A stretch of 64,000 nt of DNA from Clostridium sp. Cult3 (GTDB lineage: Bacteria; Bacillota; Clostridia; Tissierellales; Tepidimicrobiaceae): NCBI RefSeq assembly GCF_021655115.1, contig NZ_PPXY01000034.1, positions 1 to 64,000 on the forward strand. The letters run 5' to 3'. Below are positions 51,004 to 59,458 of this stretch, one piece after another. Under the pieces are notes generated by a model. The model searched no databases. It was not told where the DNA came from and saw only the letters and a program-made list of their open reading frames with translations. Position 1 is the first letter of the stretch. Each line of letters begins with the position of its first letter. Position numbers and translations under genes: made by a program.

Positions 51004-51058
51004 AAATTTATAATATTAGGTATTGCATGGTGAACATAATTTAAAGGAGATGATATTC

Positions 51059-52018
51059 ATGGATTATAGATATACCTTGTTTCCCGAAATAGAGTCCTAT
51101 GAAAAAGGTTATATAAAGGTATCCGATTTACACACAATTTATTATGAAGAGGCAGGGAACCCTAAAGGGAAACCTATATTATTTTTACATGGGGGACCTG
51201 GTGCAGGATTAGATCCAATGAACAGACGATTTTTTGATCCTAAATTCTACAGGATTATATTGTTTGATCAAAGGGGTTGTGGAAATAGTACACCTCATGC
51301 AGAATTAAAAGAAAACACCACTTGGGATTTAGTTGAAGATATTGAAAAAATAAGGCAACATTGTAGCATAGACAAATGGGTGGTATTTGGTGGAAGTTGG
51401 GGCGCTACTTTATCCCTTATTTATTCTATATTACATCCTGAAAATGTATTGGGATTAATATTACGTGGGATATGGCTTTCTAGGAAAAATGAAGTTCAGT
51501 GGTTATACCAGGAGGGAGCATCAAGATTTTATCCAGAAGTTTGGGAAGAATATTTGAAGCCTATACCAGAGCATAAGCGTAACGATATAGTTAAAGCTTA
51601 TTATGATATCTTTACAAAGGGCGAAGAAGAAAAACAGATGGAAGCTGCAAAGGCATGGAGTGCCTGGGAAGGTAGTATATCAAAACTAATTCCATCCAAG
51701 GATCTAATAGAATCTTTTAGCGATCCAAATAATGCAATAGCTATAGCTAAAATAGAATGTCATTACTTTGTAAACAATATGTTTGCTAAATCAGACAACT
51801 TTGTCATAGAAAACGCACATAAAATTTCCCATATACCAACTATTATTGTAAATGGAAGATATGATTTAGTATGCCCAATATATACTGCTTGGGAACTCCA
51901 TAAGGCACTACCAAAATCGAAATTTATAGTAGTAGATGATGCTGGTCATTCTGCTACAGAGCCAGGTATAGTTTCTGAACTTGTCAAAGCAACAGAAGAA
52001 TATAAAGAATTATACTAA
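51059..52018 (+). CDS. pip: Prolyl aminopeptidase (S33, alpha/beta hydrolase)
   Basis: The 319-residue product is a classic proline iminopeptidase. It has the oxyanion segment LFLHGGPGAGLDPMNRRFFD, DQRGCGNSTPHAELKENTTW, the nucleophile Ser in GGSWGATLSLIYS, and the acid and base residues in GRYDLVCP and DDAGHSATEPG. It removes N-terminal proline from peptides in the cytosol. ATG 51059 has AAAGGAGATGA before it; twelve upstream codons are unsupported. The symporter gene precedes it by 55 bp. Confidence 0.92.
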   Translation: MDYRYTLFPEIESYEKGYIKVSDLHTIYYEEAGNPKGKPILFLHGGPGAGLDPMNRRFFDPKFYRIILFDQRGCGNSTPHAELKENTTWDLVEDIEKIRQHCSIDKWVVFGGSWGATLSLIYSILHPENVLGLILRGIWLSRKNEVQWLYQEGASRFYPEVWEEYLKPIPEHKRNDIVKAYYDIFTKGEEEKQMEAAKAWSAWEGSISKLIPSKDLIESFSDPNNAIAIAKIECHYFVNNMFAKSDNFVIENAHKISHIPTIIVNGRYDLVCPIYTAWELHKALPKSKFIVVDDAGHSATEPGIVSELVKATEEYKELY

Positions 52019-52078
52019 ACATTTTACAAATCAGTGCATAGGGCTAAGTATTTAGGTCTATGTACATTAATATATATA

Positions 52079-52116
52079 AGCTGGACAGCGAAGAGAGCTG
52101 TCTAGCTTTGCTTTTT
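52079..52116 (+). terminator. Rho-independent terminator after pip
   Basis: AGCTGGACAGC and GCTGTCTAGCT pair with one mismatch around a short loop, then TTGCTTTTT. Confidence 0.78.
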
Positions 52117-52154
52117 GGCGATTCAATCTATCAATCCTAATGAAGGAGTATAAG

Positions 52155-52397
52155 ATGAGATTTTCTCAAAGGATGGGGTTAATACCTATTAAAGTTGATA
52201 TCCAAAAAGATGGTATGGATAAAGAGCTAAGGATTGGTTTATGGAATGTGTTTTATGAGTATATTGGTATTCATAGTCCAGGTAATGATTTATTGTCAAG
52301 CTCTCTTTATAAAGAACTTATCATGATAATATGGAAGGTTTTTTTAAAAAAACCTTCAGCTTTAGAAAAAGCATTTATTTCACCTTGCTCCCCTTAG
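52155..52397 (+). pseudogene. N-terminal fragment of an AbiJ-type abortive-infection protein (AbiJ_NTD4-like)
   Basis: The 80-codon frame opens MRFSQRMGLIPIKVDIQKDG followed by MDKELRIGLWNVFYEY, closely matching the start of AbiJ_NTD4 proteins. Those continue with an aromatic helix ending in a FxKKP motif, seen here as IWKVFLKKP. After that the family resemblance stops. The frame runs into the 3' end of the convergent gene and terminates, whereas complete members are several times longer. AAGGAG precedes the ATG. It is probably a remnant of a phage-defence gene. Confidence 0.6.
52334..52357. terminator. 24-bp perfect palindrome, probable terminator of the convergent gene
   Basis: GAAGGTTTTTTTAAAAAAACCTTC lies within the AbiJ remnant and 18 bp beyond the stop of the leftward gene at 52375. 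It can form a hairpin with a U-rich arm in either direction. Confidence 0.55.
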
Positions 52398-53010
52398 CTA
52401 ATATATCCATCTTCTTCTTTTCCTTATAATTCTTATAATAAGAATCTACATCCTTGGTAATACTGGTATCAAAACCATTGTCCTTCAATTCCTGTTCCAT
52501 CTCTTTTAATACCTGATTGAAATTAGCATCGCTTTCCTTTTCTAGAGCCTTGCTCATGGAGATGTATTTGTTTGCAAGTTTTATCTTGGACATATCTCCA
52601 TTTTTGTATTCCTGGTATCCTTTCTTTACCATATTATCTAGTTGGCCTTCAAAATTTGTTTGCAATGCTTCAAACCTAGAGTTATATTTAGCTAGTATTT
52701 CCACATACAGATTCTCATTGTTTTTTTCTATAGCCTTATCTTTACTATCAATATTTTCTATAGAAGAATCATCCTTTTCATCCTCAGTATTCTCATCTAC
52801 TGAAGGCGACTTAATATTTCCTTCTTCAATAATATCCAACAAAGGATTTTTAAGATCGGCTAATTCTTCTTTAGCAATCTGTTCATCACCACTAGAACTC
52901 CTTGACATCATATTGACCAAAAGCTTTATATCTCCCCAATTAACAGCAACTAATACGATAATAATTCCGACAATACCTAATAATATATACTTGCCTGTTT
53001 TCTTTTTCAT
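52375..53010 (-). CDS. Membrane-anchored acidic coiled-coil protein of unknown function
   Basis: The 211-residue product has one N-terminal membrane helix (residues 7-24) and an acidic low-complexity linker at about 60-100 (DENTEDEKDDSSIENIDSKD). A helical C-terminal half is rich in Lys and Glu (YISMSKALEKESDANFNQVL). I recognise no family. GGGAGGTGAAAG lies before the ATG, so it is well supported as a gene. It lies alone between the AbiJ remnant and murJ. Confidence 0.75.
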   Translation of the reverse strand: MKKKTGKYILLGIVGIIIVLVAVNWGDIKLLVNMMSRSSSGDEQIAKEELADLKNPLLDIIEEGNIKSPSVDENTEDEKDDSSIENIDSKDKAIEKNNENLYVEILAKYNSRFEALQTNFEGQLDNMVKKGYQEYKNGDMSKIKLANKYISMSKALEKESDANFNQVLKEMEQELKDNGFDTSITKDVDSYYKNYKEKKKMDILAKGSKVK

Positions 53011-53162
53011 AAGCTTTCACCTCCCATAAGGATATTTAATAAATTATAACACAAAACTATAAATTACTGTATAAGATAATATAATATTCTCCTTTTTCAA
53101 AAACATGTCGAAAAATGAGAAATAAAATATGTAGGAAAATTGGTAAGTATGCCATTAATGGT

Positions 53163-53191
53163 TTGAGATTGGAATGAAAATTTGGTATAAT
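53163..53191 (+). promoter_or_regulatory. Promoter of murJ
   Basis: TTGAGA (53163-53168) and TATAAT (53186-53191) with a 17-bp spacer; a leader of about 90 nt follows, with a small CCTAT/ATAGG hairpin. Confidence 0.75.
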
Positions 53192-53287
53192 AAGATAAGC
53201 ATAGGCATTGTTACCTATATTTACATAGGAAGATTGTACTAAATCCATAGAAAAAATTTTACCATGGGTTTGTAGGGGGAATATTGG

Positions 53288-54847
53288 ATGGGATCAGCCA
53301 AGAAGGCAGCAAAATCTGCAATAATCATCATAATATTTTCGCTTATAAGCAAATTATTAGGTTTTTTAAGGGAAGTTTTAATAGCATTAAATTTTGGCTC
53401 AGGTATGGAAACTGACACCTACTTTGTAGCTCTATCAGCTACTACCGTTCTTATGGGCATGGTAGCAGCAGGACTAAATACTACCCTTATACCTATACTT
53501 GCTGAAATAGAAGTAAAAAATGGCCATGATAAAAAAATAGACTATATGAATAATCTAATAAATGTGGTAAATATACTAGCAGTTTTCTTTGTAATATTAG
53601 GCTGGTTTTTATCTCCCATGATTATTAGGGTAATGGGCAAAGGATTTGAAGGGGAGCAGTTCCAACTAGCAGTCAATCTAACCCGTATAGGTCTACCTAT
53701 AATGCTATTTACAGGAACTAGAGCTATATTTACAGGATACTTACAGAGTAATGAATCCTTTTTAGCACCAGCAGCTATTGGATTGCCTTTTAATGCGGTA
53801 TACATATTGTATCTAATATTTTTATCCCCTAGTTTTGGCATAAAGGGCTTAATGGTAGCTAGTGTGTTGGCAGCTTTAGCTCAGATATTCATCCAAATTC
53901 CAGCAGCAAAAAAGCAGGGATACAAGTATAGGTTTAAAGTAGATTTTAAAGATAGGTATATAAAAAAGGCATTATTATTAACCTTGCCAGTAATGGTAGG
54001 TACAGCTATCAATGAATTAAATATGATAGTAGATAAGACCATGGCATCTAGTCTACAGGAGGGAAGCATATCCTCTTTAAATTATGCAAGTAAGCTTAAT
54101 GGCATAATACTAGGGGTATTTATAGCAGCTGTAACTACTGTGATATTTCCCATGCTGTCTAAAGAATCCAATAAGGATAATATGGATGGGATAAATATCA
54201 TCATGAGCCATGGGATCAATATAATCCTATTGATAACCCTGCCAGCAACTGTAGGATTGATCATATTATCTGAACCTATAGTTAGGCTGTTTTTTCAAAG
54301 GGGAGCTTTTGATGCTACAGCTACAGTTATGACTGCAAAGGCTTTGATATTCTACGCCGTAGGGTTGGTGGGCATGGCCTTAATGCTTATGTTAAATAAA
54401 GTATACTATTCCATGCAGGATACCAAAACACCAATGATAAATAGTGCTATAGCTGTAGGAGCAAATATAGGTTTAAACTTTCTATTTATAAAACCTCTAG
54501 GCCATGGGGGCTTAGCTTTAGCCACTAGTATATCCACTACTATAGCTACTATTCTACTCATAAGGGATTTAGACAAAAGGGTAGATGATATAGATCATAG
54601 TACCAATAGAAAATGTATGGTCAAAACCCTAGTAGCATCTATAATAATGGGAGTAGTAGTATACTTCCTATATGGAGGGCTAAACCGGGTATTCATAGGA
54701 GGCAAGATGATAGAACTGTTGATATTGATAGTATCTGTAGCTATAGGGGCTATGGTATATATAGGACTGTGCTATCTATTTAGAGTAGAGGAGATCAGGA
54801 TGGTAATAGATAGGATGAAGCTAAGGTTGGGAAAGAGTATGGCTTAA
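53288..54847 (+). CDS. murJ: Lipid II flippase MurJ
   Basis: The 519-residue product has 14 membrane helices and MurJ signatures (ALNFGSGMETDTYFVALSAT, RIGLPIMLFTGTRAIFTGYL, SLNYASKLNGIILGVFIAAV). It flips lipid-linked peptidoglycan precursor across the membrane. AGGGGGA lies seven bases before the ATG. It sits next to a polysaccharide cluster, where MurJ-like proteins can also serve as oligosaccharide flippases, so a role in exporting the cluster's product is possible. Confidence 0.88.
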   Translation: MGSAKKAAKSAIIIIIFSLISKLLGFLREVLIALNFGSGMETDTYFVALSATTVLMGMVAAGLNTTLIPILAEIEVKNGHDKKIDYMNNLINVVNILAVFFVILGWFLSPMIIRVMGKGFEGEQFQLAVNLTRIGLPIMLFTGTRAIFTGYLQSNESFLAPAAIGLPFNAVYILYLIFLSPSFGIKGLMVASVLAALAQIFIQIPAAKKQGYKYRFKVDFKDRYIKKALLLTLPVMVGTAINELNMIVDKTMASSLQEGSISSLNYASKLNGIILGVFIAAVTTVIFPMLSKESNKDNMDGINIIMSHGINIILLITLPATVGLIILSEPIVRLFFQRGAFDATATVMTAKALIFYAVGLVGMALMLMLNKVYYSMQDTKTPMINSAIAVGANIGLNFLFIKPLGHGGLALATSISTTIATILLIRDLDKRVDDIDHSTNRKCMVKTLVASIIMGVVVYFLYGGLNRVFIGGKMIELLILIVSVAIGAMVYIGLCYLFRVEEIRMVIDRMKLRLGKSMA

Positions 54848-54874
54848 AATAAGGCAATCAATAGATACTATTGG

Positions 54875-54927
54875 TTTACACAAATATCCATCCATGCTAT
54901 ACTATAATCATTCGTACGGCGAACGAA
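54875..54927 (+). promoter_or_regulatory. Promoter and putative operator of the polysaccharide cluster
   Basis: TTTACA (54875-54880), 17 bp, TATACT (54898-54903). Immediately downstream, TTCGTACG-G-CGAACGAA (54911-54927) is a dyad with 7 of 8 matching half-site positions, covering the start region. The first gene encodes a winged-helix protein that could bind it. Confidence 0.65.
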
Positions 54928-54943
54928 AGGATGGAGGATGAAT

Positions 54944-55573
54944 ATGAAGTTTTTCAACCCAACTATTGTATATAAGGAAATGATTCTATTACAGGAAATA
55001 GAAAAGAATCCTAGCATAACCCAAAAGGAACTAGGAAATATCATAGGGGCAGCACCATCTATGGTTAATGTATATATAAAAGAATTGGAAGAAGAAAAGT
55101 ATCTAAAAAGAGAATATATATCCACTAAAACAGTCAACTACAAGATTACTCCCGAAGGTATAAAGCGGAAGAACTATCTACTGATAGTCTATATGAGGGA
55201 GCTTTTAGGTCTTTATCATTTAGCTAAAAACAATGTGGAAGAATTTCTATCAAAGGTAGAAGAAAAAGGCTACAAAAACCTACTACTATATGGAGCAGGA
55301 GAAGTAGCAGAAACCATCATAGGAGTAATCAGAGACAGAGAAAACTCTACACTTAATATATTGGCAGTAATAGATGACGACAAAGAAAAACAAGGCAAAG
55401 AAATACTAGGATATAAGATAATATCCACAAAACAAATACCCAACTACCCCCACGACGCCATAATCATCACCAGCTACACCTTTGAAGAGGATATAATGGG
55501 AAGATTGAAGGATATGGATTATGAGATGAGTAGGGTGGTTAGGTTCTTTGGGGTGGGGGAGCATAGAGTTTAA
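54944..55573 (+). CDS. Winged-helix regulator fused to a Rossmann-type nucleotide-binding domain
   Basis: The 209-residue product has a MarR/Lrp-like winged helix at about 1-85 (QEIEKNPSITQKELGNIIGA, APSMVNVYIKELEEEKYLKR). A PglD-N/CoA-binding-like Rossmann domain follows at about 105-200 (KNLLLYGAGEVAETIIGVIR, NILAVIDDDKEKQG, DAIIITSYTFEEDIMG). This composite is typical of the first gene of clostridial capsule or glycan clusters, and suggests control by a sugar nucleotide or similar ligand. The ATG at 54944 is correctly spaced from GGAGG; the ATG at 54938 abuts it. Confidence 0.8.
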   Translation: MKFFNPTIVYKEMILLQEIEKNPSITQKELGNIIGAAPSMVNVYIKELEEEKYLKREYISTKTVNYKITPEGIKRKNYLLIVYMRELLGLYHLAKNNVEEFLSKVEEKGYKNLLLYGAGEVAETIIGVIRDRENSTLNILAVIDDDKEKQGKEILGYKIISTKQIPNYPHDAIIITSYTFEEDIMGRLKDMDYEMSRVVRFFGVGEHRV

Positions 55574-55593
55574 TACGGAGAAGGATGTTGTTT

Positions 55594-56199
55594 ATGAAAG
55601 TGTATCCAATAATTAAAAGAATAATAGATTTTATATTGTCTTTAATAGGATTAATAATTTTAAGTCCATTGTTTTTAATTATTTCAATAATGGTATACCT
55701 AAAACTAGGGAGGCCCATATTTTTTATCCATGAGAGGCCAGGAAAAGATGGTAAAATTTTTGGAATGATAAAGTTTAGAACAATGTTAGATTTAAGAGAT
55801 GAAGAAGGCAATTTACTTCCCAACGAAAAAAGACATACAAAATTTGGATTGATGTTAAGAAGTACAAGCCTTGATGAGTTACCAGAATTAATAAATGTGT
55901 TAAAAGGTGACATGAGCCTAATAGGACCGAGACCTTTATTGGTTGAATATTTGCCATTATATAATGAAGAACAGGCCAGAAGGCATGAAGTAAAACCTGG
56001 GATAACAGGTTTAGCTCAAGTAAATGGTAGAAACACAATATCATGGGAAGAAAAGTTTAAGTACGATGTTTGGTATGTGGATAATTTTAATTTGATTTTA
56101 GATATAAAAATATTATTTAAAACAGTTATAAAGGTTTTCAAAAGAGAAGGAATTAATTTTGAAGAAATAAATAAAAGTAACAAGTTTTCAGGGAGATGA
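55594..56199 (+). CDS. Initiating sugar phosphate transferase (PglC-like)
   Basis: The 201-residue product is a monotopic phosphoglycosyl transferase. It has one N-terminal re-entrant/membrane helix (IIDFILSLIGLIILSPLFLI), GKIFGMIKFRTM, the catalytic SLDELPELINVLKGDMS and IGPRPL, and RHEVKPGITGLAQVNGR. The size matches PglC rather than the larger WbaP. It transfers a sugar-1-phosphate onto undecaprenyl phosphate to start glycan assembly. The following PglD- and PglE-like genes suggest that the sugar is diacetylbacillosamine. ATG 55594 has better spacing from its AAGG than the one at 55585. Confidence 0.9.
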   Translation: MKVYPIIKRIIDFILSLIGLIILSPLFLIISIMVYLKLGRPIFFIHERPGKDGKIFGMIKFRTMLDLRDEEGNLLPNEKRHTKFGLMLRSTSLDELPELINVLKGDMSLIGPRPLLVEYLPLYNEEQARRHEVKPGITGLAQVNGRNTISWEEKFKYDVWYVDNFNLILDIKILFKTVIKVFKREGINFEEINKSNKFSGR

Positions 56200-56207
56200 A
56201 TTAATAT

Positions 56208-56849
56208 ATGAAATCTCTTTACATAATAGGTAGTGGAGGATTTAGCAAACAGGTTATAGAAATTGTGGAGGAAATAAACAATATTCATAGAGAATATGAT
56301 TTAGTAGGGATAATTGATGATAATCCTAATTTATTGGGTAAAACTGTATTTGATTATAAAATAATTGGAGACACAGATTATTTAAAATCAATTGCAGAAC
56401 ATAAAGAGGTGCATTCTGTAATTGCTATAGGGGAAGGAAAGACAAGAGAAAAAATAGCTAGTAAATTTATGAATATTAATTGGGTTAATTTAATACATCC
56501 AAAAGCCATAGTCAGCAAATATATATCTATTGGTGAAGGAAATATTATATGTGGCGGGGTTATCATAAACCCTGAATGCAGAATAGGAAATCACTGTAAT
56601 ATTAATATAGGATGCACATTAGGACATGATGTTATTTTAGAGGATTATTCTACATTAATGCCAGGATGCAATGTATCTGGGAATGTGAGTGTAGGGAAGT
56701 ATTCTACTGTAGGGACAGGAGCAGCTATAATACAAGGATTAAAAATTGATAAAGCTACTACTATAGGTGCTGGATCAGTAGTTATTAAAGATTTACCTGC
56801 TAATTGTACAGCTGTAGGAATTCCAGCAAAGCCAATAAAGTTTAACTAG
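56208..56849 (+). CDS. PglD-like sugar O/N-acetyltransferase
   Basis: The 213-residue product has an N-terminal PglD-N Rossmann domain (SLYIIGSGGFSKQVIEIVEE, YDLVGIIDDNPNLLGK) and a C-terminal left-handed beta-helix of hexapeptide repeats. The helix includes IICGGVIINPECRIGNHCNI and NIGCTLGHDVILEDYSTLMP. The GHDV histidine is the catalytic base position of PglD. Members acetylate UDP-4-amino sugars. Start 9 bp after the initiating transferase, with AGGGAGATGA before it. Confidence 0.88.
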   Translation: MKSLYIIGSGGFSKQVIEIVEEINNIHREYDLVGIIDDNPNLLGKTVFDYKIIGDTDYLKSIAEHKEVHSVIAIGEGKTREKIASKFMNINWVNLIHPKAIVSKYISIGEGNIICGGVIINPECRIGNHCNINIGCTLGHDVILEDYSTLMPGCNVSGNVSVGKYSTVGTGAAIIQGLKIDKATTIGAGSVVIKDLPANCTAVGIPAKPIKFN

Positions 56850-56944
56850 TATAGAAAATGAATTATAAGAAATAATAGAATAGTCTTGAGTTTGCCCTAC
56901 TAATCTAAATTTATGCAATACTATATTAAAAAGAGGGATAAAAA

Positions 56945-58246
56945 ATGCTAGGTGAAAATATAAGAAAATGTGGATTTTGGACATTAGATTTTTTAAGACA
57001 AGGACAAATAAGAAAACCTTATGATGATATAAAGAAAATTATTGGAAATGAGGAACTAGGTAATAAACGAACAGAAGAATATTTAGACAATTTATTATAT
57101 CATGCAGTAAATACCACGAATCATTACAGAAAGTATAAAGAATATGAAAGCCTAAATGATTTTCCAATTATCACAAAAAAAGATATTAAGAACGATTACG
57201 AGGGATTTTTATCAAATAAATATAGAATGCAAGATTTAATAAGTGTAAAAACAAGTGGGTCATATGGAACACCTTTTACATTTTATCTTACTAATGAAAA
57301 GAAGGCTAGGCAAACTGCAGAAATAATCTATTTTAGTGAATGGGCCAGATATTATGTTGGAACTAAACATGCATATTTAAGAGCAAGAGTTAATAAGTCA
57401 AGGTTAAAACTAATTATGCAAAATGAATATTACATATATACTAGAGTAATCGACGATAATTGGTTAAAAAATGCTAGAGACATTATTAAGGATAAAAAAG
57501 TAAAAGTTTTAATTGGATTTCCTACAGCTATATCTGCAGTTGCTCAGTATTGTAATGAACAAGGAGATGTATCTGAAGATTTTTCTATAATCGGTGTCAT
57601 AACTTCTTCAGAGCCATTACTTGGTAGTCAAAGAAATGTTATTGAATCAACTTTTGGTTGTACTTGCTTAAGTAGATATTCTACAGAGGAGCTAGGTGTT
57701 TTAGCTCATGAGTGTTCAACTTCAAAAAAACACCATATAAATACTGCAAGTTATAAAGTTGAAATACTGGATTTAAATGAAGATAAACCTGCAAAAGAAG
57801 GAGAGGTAGGAAGAATTGTTGTAACAGATTTGTTTTCGTATGCAATACCACTAATTAGATATGAAACTGGAGATCTTGGTGTTTGGGGCACAGAATGTTC
57901 CTGTGGGTTGGAGGGCCCTATTATTGAAAGCCTACATGGACGAACAATACAATCAGTATACAGCACTGAAGGAAAAAAGGTACTCCCTTATTTTATAGAT
58001 GAAGTAATGAAGGATTATTCTAACGTGATTCAATATCAATTTATTCAAGATGGTAGAAATAATTATAGATTTAAGGTATGTAAAATAGAAGGTACAGACA
58101 TAGAAGAAGAAAAGATTATAAATGGAATTAAGAACTGGATGGGACAAGATGCAATTGTAAAGATGGAATTAGTTGATGATATACCAACATTACCGTCTGG
58201 TAAGAGACCATACGTAATAAATAATTATATCCCTAAAAAAAATTAA
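56945..58246 (+). CDS. CapK/phenylacetate-CoA ligase-like adenylate-forming enzyme
   Basis: The 433-residue product belongs to the AMP-binding branch that includes phenylacetate-CoA ligase and CapK. Signatures are ISVKTSGSYGTPFTFYLTNE, RYSTEELGVLAHECS, YETGDLGVWGTECSCGLEGP and the C-terminal TLPSGKRPYV with a catalytic-type Lys. In polysaccharide clusters such proteins are thought to activate an acid for attachment to a sugar. The acyl donor is unknown. GAGGGAT precedes the ATG. Confidence 0.82.
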   Translation: MLGENIRKCGFWTLDFLRQGQIRKPYDDIKKIIGNEELGNKRTEEYLDNLLYHAVNTTNHYRKYKEYESLNDFPIITKKDIKNDYEGFLSNKYRMQDLISVKTSGSYGTPFTFYLTNEKKARQTAEIIYFSEWARYYVGTKHAYLRARVNKSRLKLIMQNEYYIYTRVIDDNWLKNARDIIKDKKVKVLIGFPTAISAVAQYCNEQGDVSEDFSIIGVITSSEPLLGSQRNVIESTFGCTCLSRYSTEELGVLAHECSTSKKHHINTASYKVEILDLNEDKPAKEGEVGRIVVTDLFSYAIPLIRYETGDLGVWGTECSCGLEGPIIESLHGRTIQSVYSTEGKKVLPYFIDEVMKDYSNVIQYQFIQDGRNNYRFKVCKIEGTDIEEEKIINGIKNWMGQDAIVKMELVDDIPTLPSGKRPYVINNYIPKKN

Positions 58247-58265
58247 CATAGATTGGGTGAGATAA

Positions 58266-59435
58266 ATGACTAACAAACCAATACCCCTCTCAGTCCCTAA
58301 CCTTTCACTAGACATATTAGAAAACGTCAAAGAGACCATAGAAACAGGTTGGGTATCAACTGGAGGAAGATTTATAACTGAATTTGAAGAAAAAGTAGCC
58401 AAATACGTAGGTGTAGAAAGAGCAGTAGCTTGTCAATCGGGTACAGCAGGACTACATCTTGCAATGAGGGTACTAGGTATAGAACCTGGTGATGAAGTTA
58501 TAGTACCTACACTTACATTTATAGCAGCGGTAAACCCTGTTAGATACATGGGTGCAGAGCCCATATTCATGGATTGTGATGAAACTTTAAACATGGATAT
58601 GGACAAGCTGGAAGAGTTTCTGGAAAATGAGTGCGATTACATAGATGGGAAAGTAATCAATAAAAAAACTAAAAAGCAAATAAAAGCCATAGTAGTAGTC
58701 CACGTATTTGGTAATCCAGCAAACATGGAAAAACTAATGGAAATAAAAGAAAAATATAATTTAAAAGTAATAGAAGACTCTACTGAAGCCCTAGGATCCT
58801 ATTACCTAGAAGGCAAATACGCAGGAAAACACTGTGGCACAATTGGAGACATAGGAGTATATTCCTTCAATGCCAACAAGATAATAACAACTGGCGGTGG
58901 GGGAATGGTTGTATCTAATAATCAAGAATTACTAGACAAGGTAGCATTTTTAGGAGTACAAGCTAAAACAGATTCACTATACTTTGTTCATGATGAAATA
59001 GGATATAACTATCGTATGACCAACATACAAGCAGCCTTTGGAAGAGATCAAATAGATAGACTAGAAGGTTTTATAGAAACAAAGATTAGAAATTATAATC
59101 TATACAAAGAAGCTATAGAAAACATAGAAGGATTAACACTACTGCCATTTAGAGATGATACAAGAGCCAATCATTGGTTTTACTCTATAGTAGTGGATAA
59201 AGGAAATTATGGTATAGATAGAGATGAATTATTAAGGAAGCTAAATGAGTCAAATATTCAAACTAGGCCATTGTGGAGATTGATACATAAGCAGAAACCA
59301 TATTTGGACAATCAAGTATATGATATTGAAAGAGCAGAGTATTATGAAAAGAACTTGATAAATATACCCTGTAGTAGTAATTTGAATGAGTATGAAGTTG
59401 AGGTAGTGGTGGAGAAGTTAAAAAAATATAAATAA
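58266..59435 (+). CDS. LegC/PglE-like PLP aminotransferase (DegT family)
   Basis: The 389-residue product is a sugar aminotransferase with PLP Lys205 in YSFNANKIITTGGGGM. Other motifs are ETGWVSTGGRFITEFEEKVA, ACQSGTAGLHLAMRVLG and VIEDSTEALGSYY. It matches the LegC subgroup used for bacillosamine and legionaminic acid synthesis. It would aminate a UDP-4-keto-6-deoxy-HexNAc, supplying the PglD-like acetyltransferase. The needed 4,6-dehydratase is not in this window. Confidence 0.92.
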   Translation: MTNKPIPLSVPNLSLDILENVKETIETGWVSTGGRFITEFEEKVAKYVGVERAVACQSGTAGLHLAMRVLGIEPGDEVIVPTLTFIAAVNPVRYMGAEPIFMDCDETLNMDMDKLEEFLENECDYIDGKVINKKTKKQIKAIVVVHVFGNPANMEKLMEIKEKYNLKVIEDSTEALGSYYLEGKYAGKHCGTIGDIGVYSFNANKIITTGGGGMVVSNNQELLDKVAFLGVQAKTDSLYFVHDEIGYNYRMTNIQAAFGRDQIDRLEGFIETKIRNYNLYKEAIENIEGLTLLPFRDDTRANHWFYSIVVDKGNYGIDRDELLRKLNESNIQTRPLWRLIHKQKPYLDNQVYDIERAEYYEKNLINIPCSSNLNEYEVEVVVEKLKKYK

Positions 59436-59458
59436 GAATAAGGGTGGGCGATGTAAGG

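Noticed and set aside
52517-53029. 170-codon open frame antisense to the acidic membrane protein
   Set aside because: The minus-strand gene has a strong ribosome site and a sensible membrane anchor; the antisense product is Ser/Phe-rich shadow sequence.
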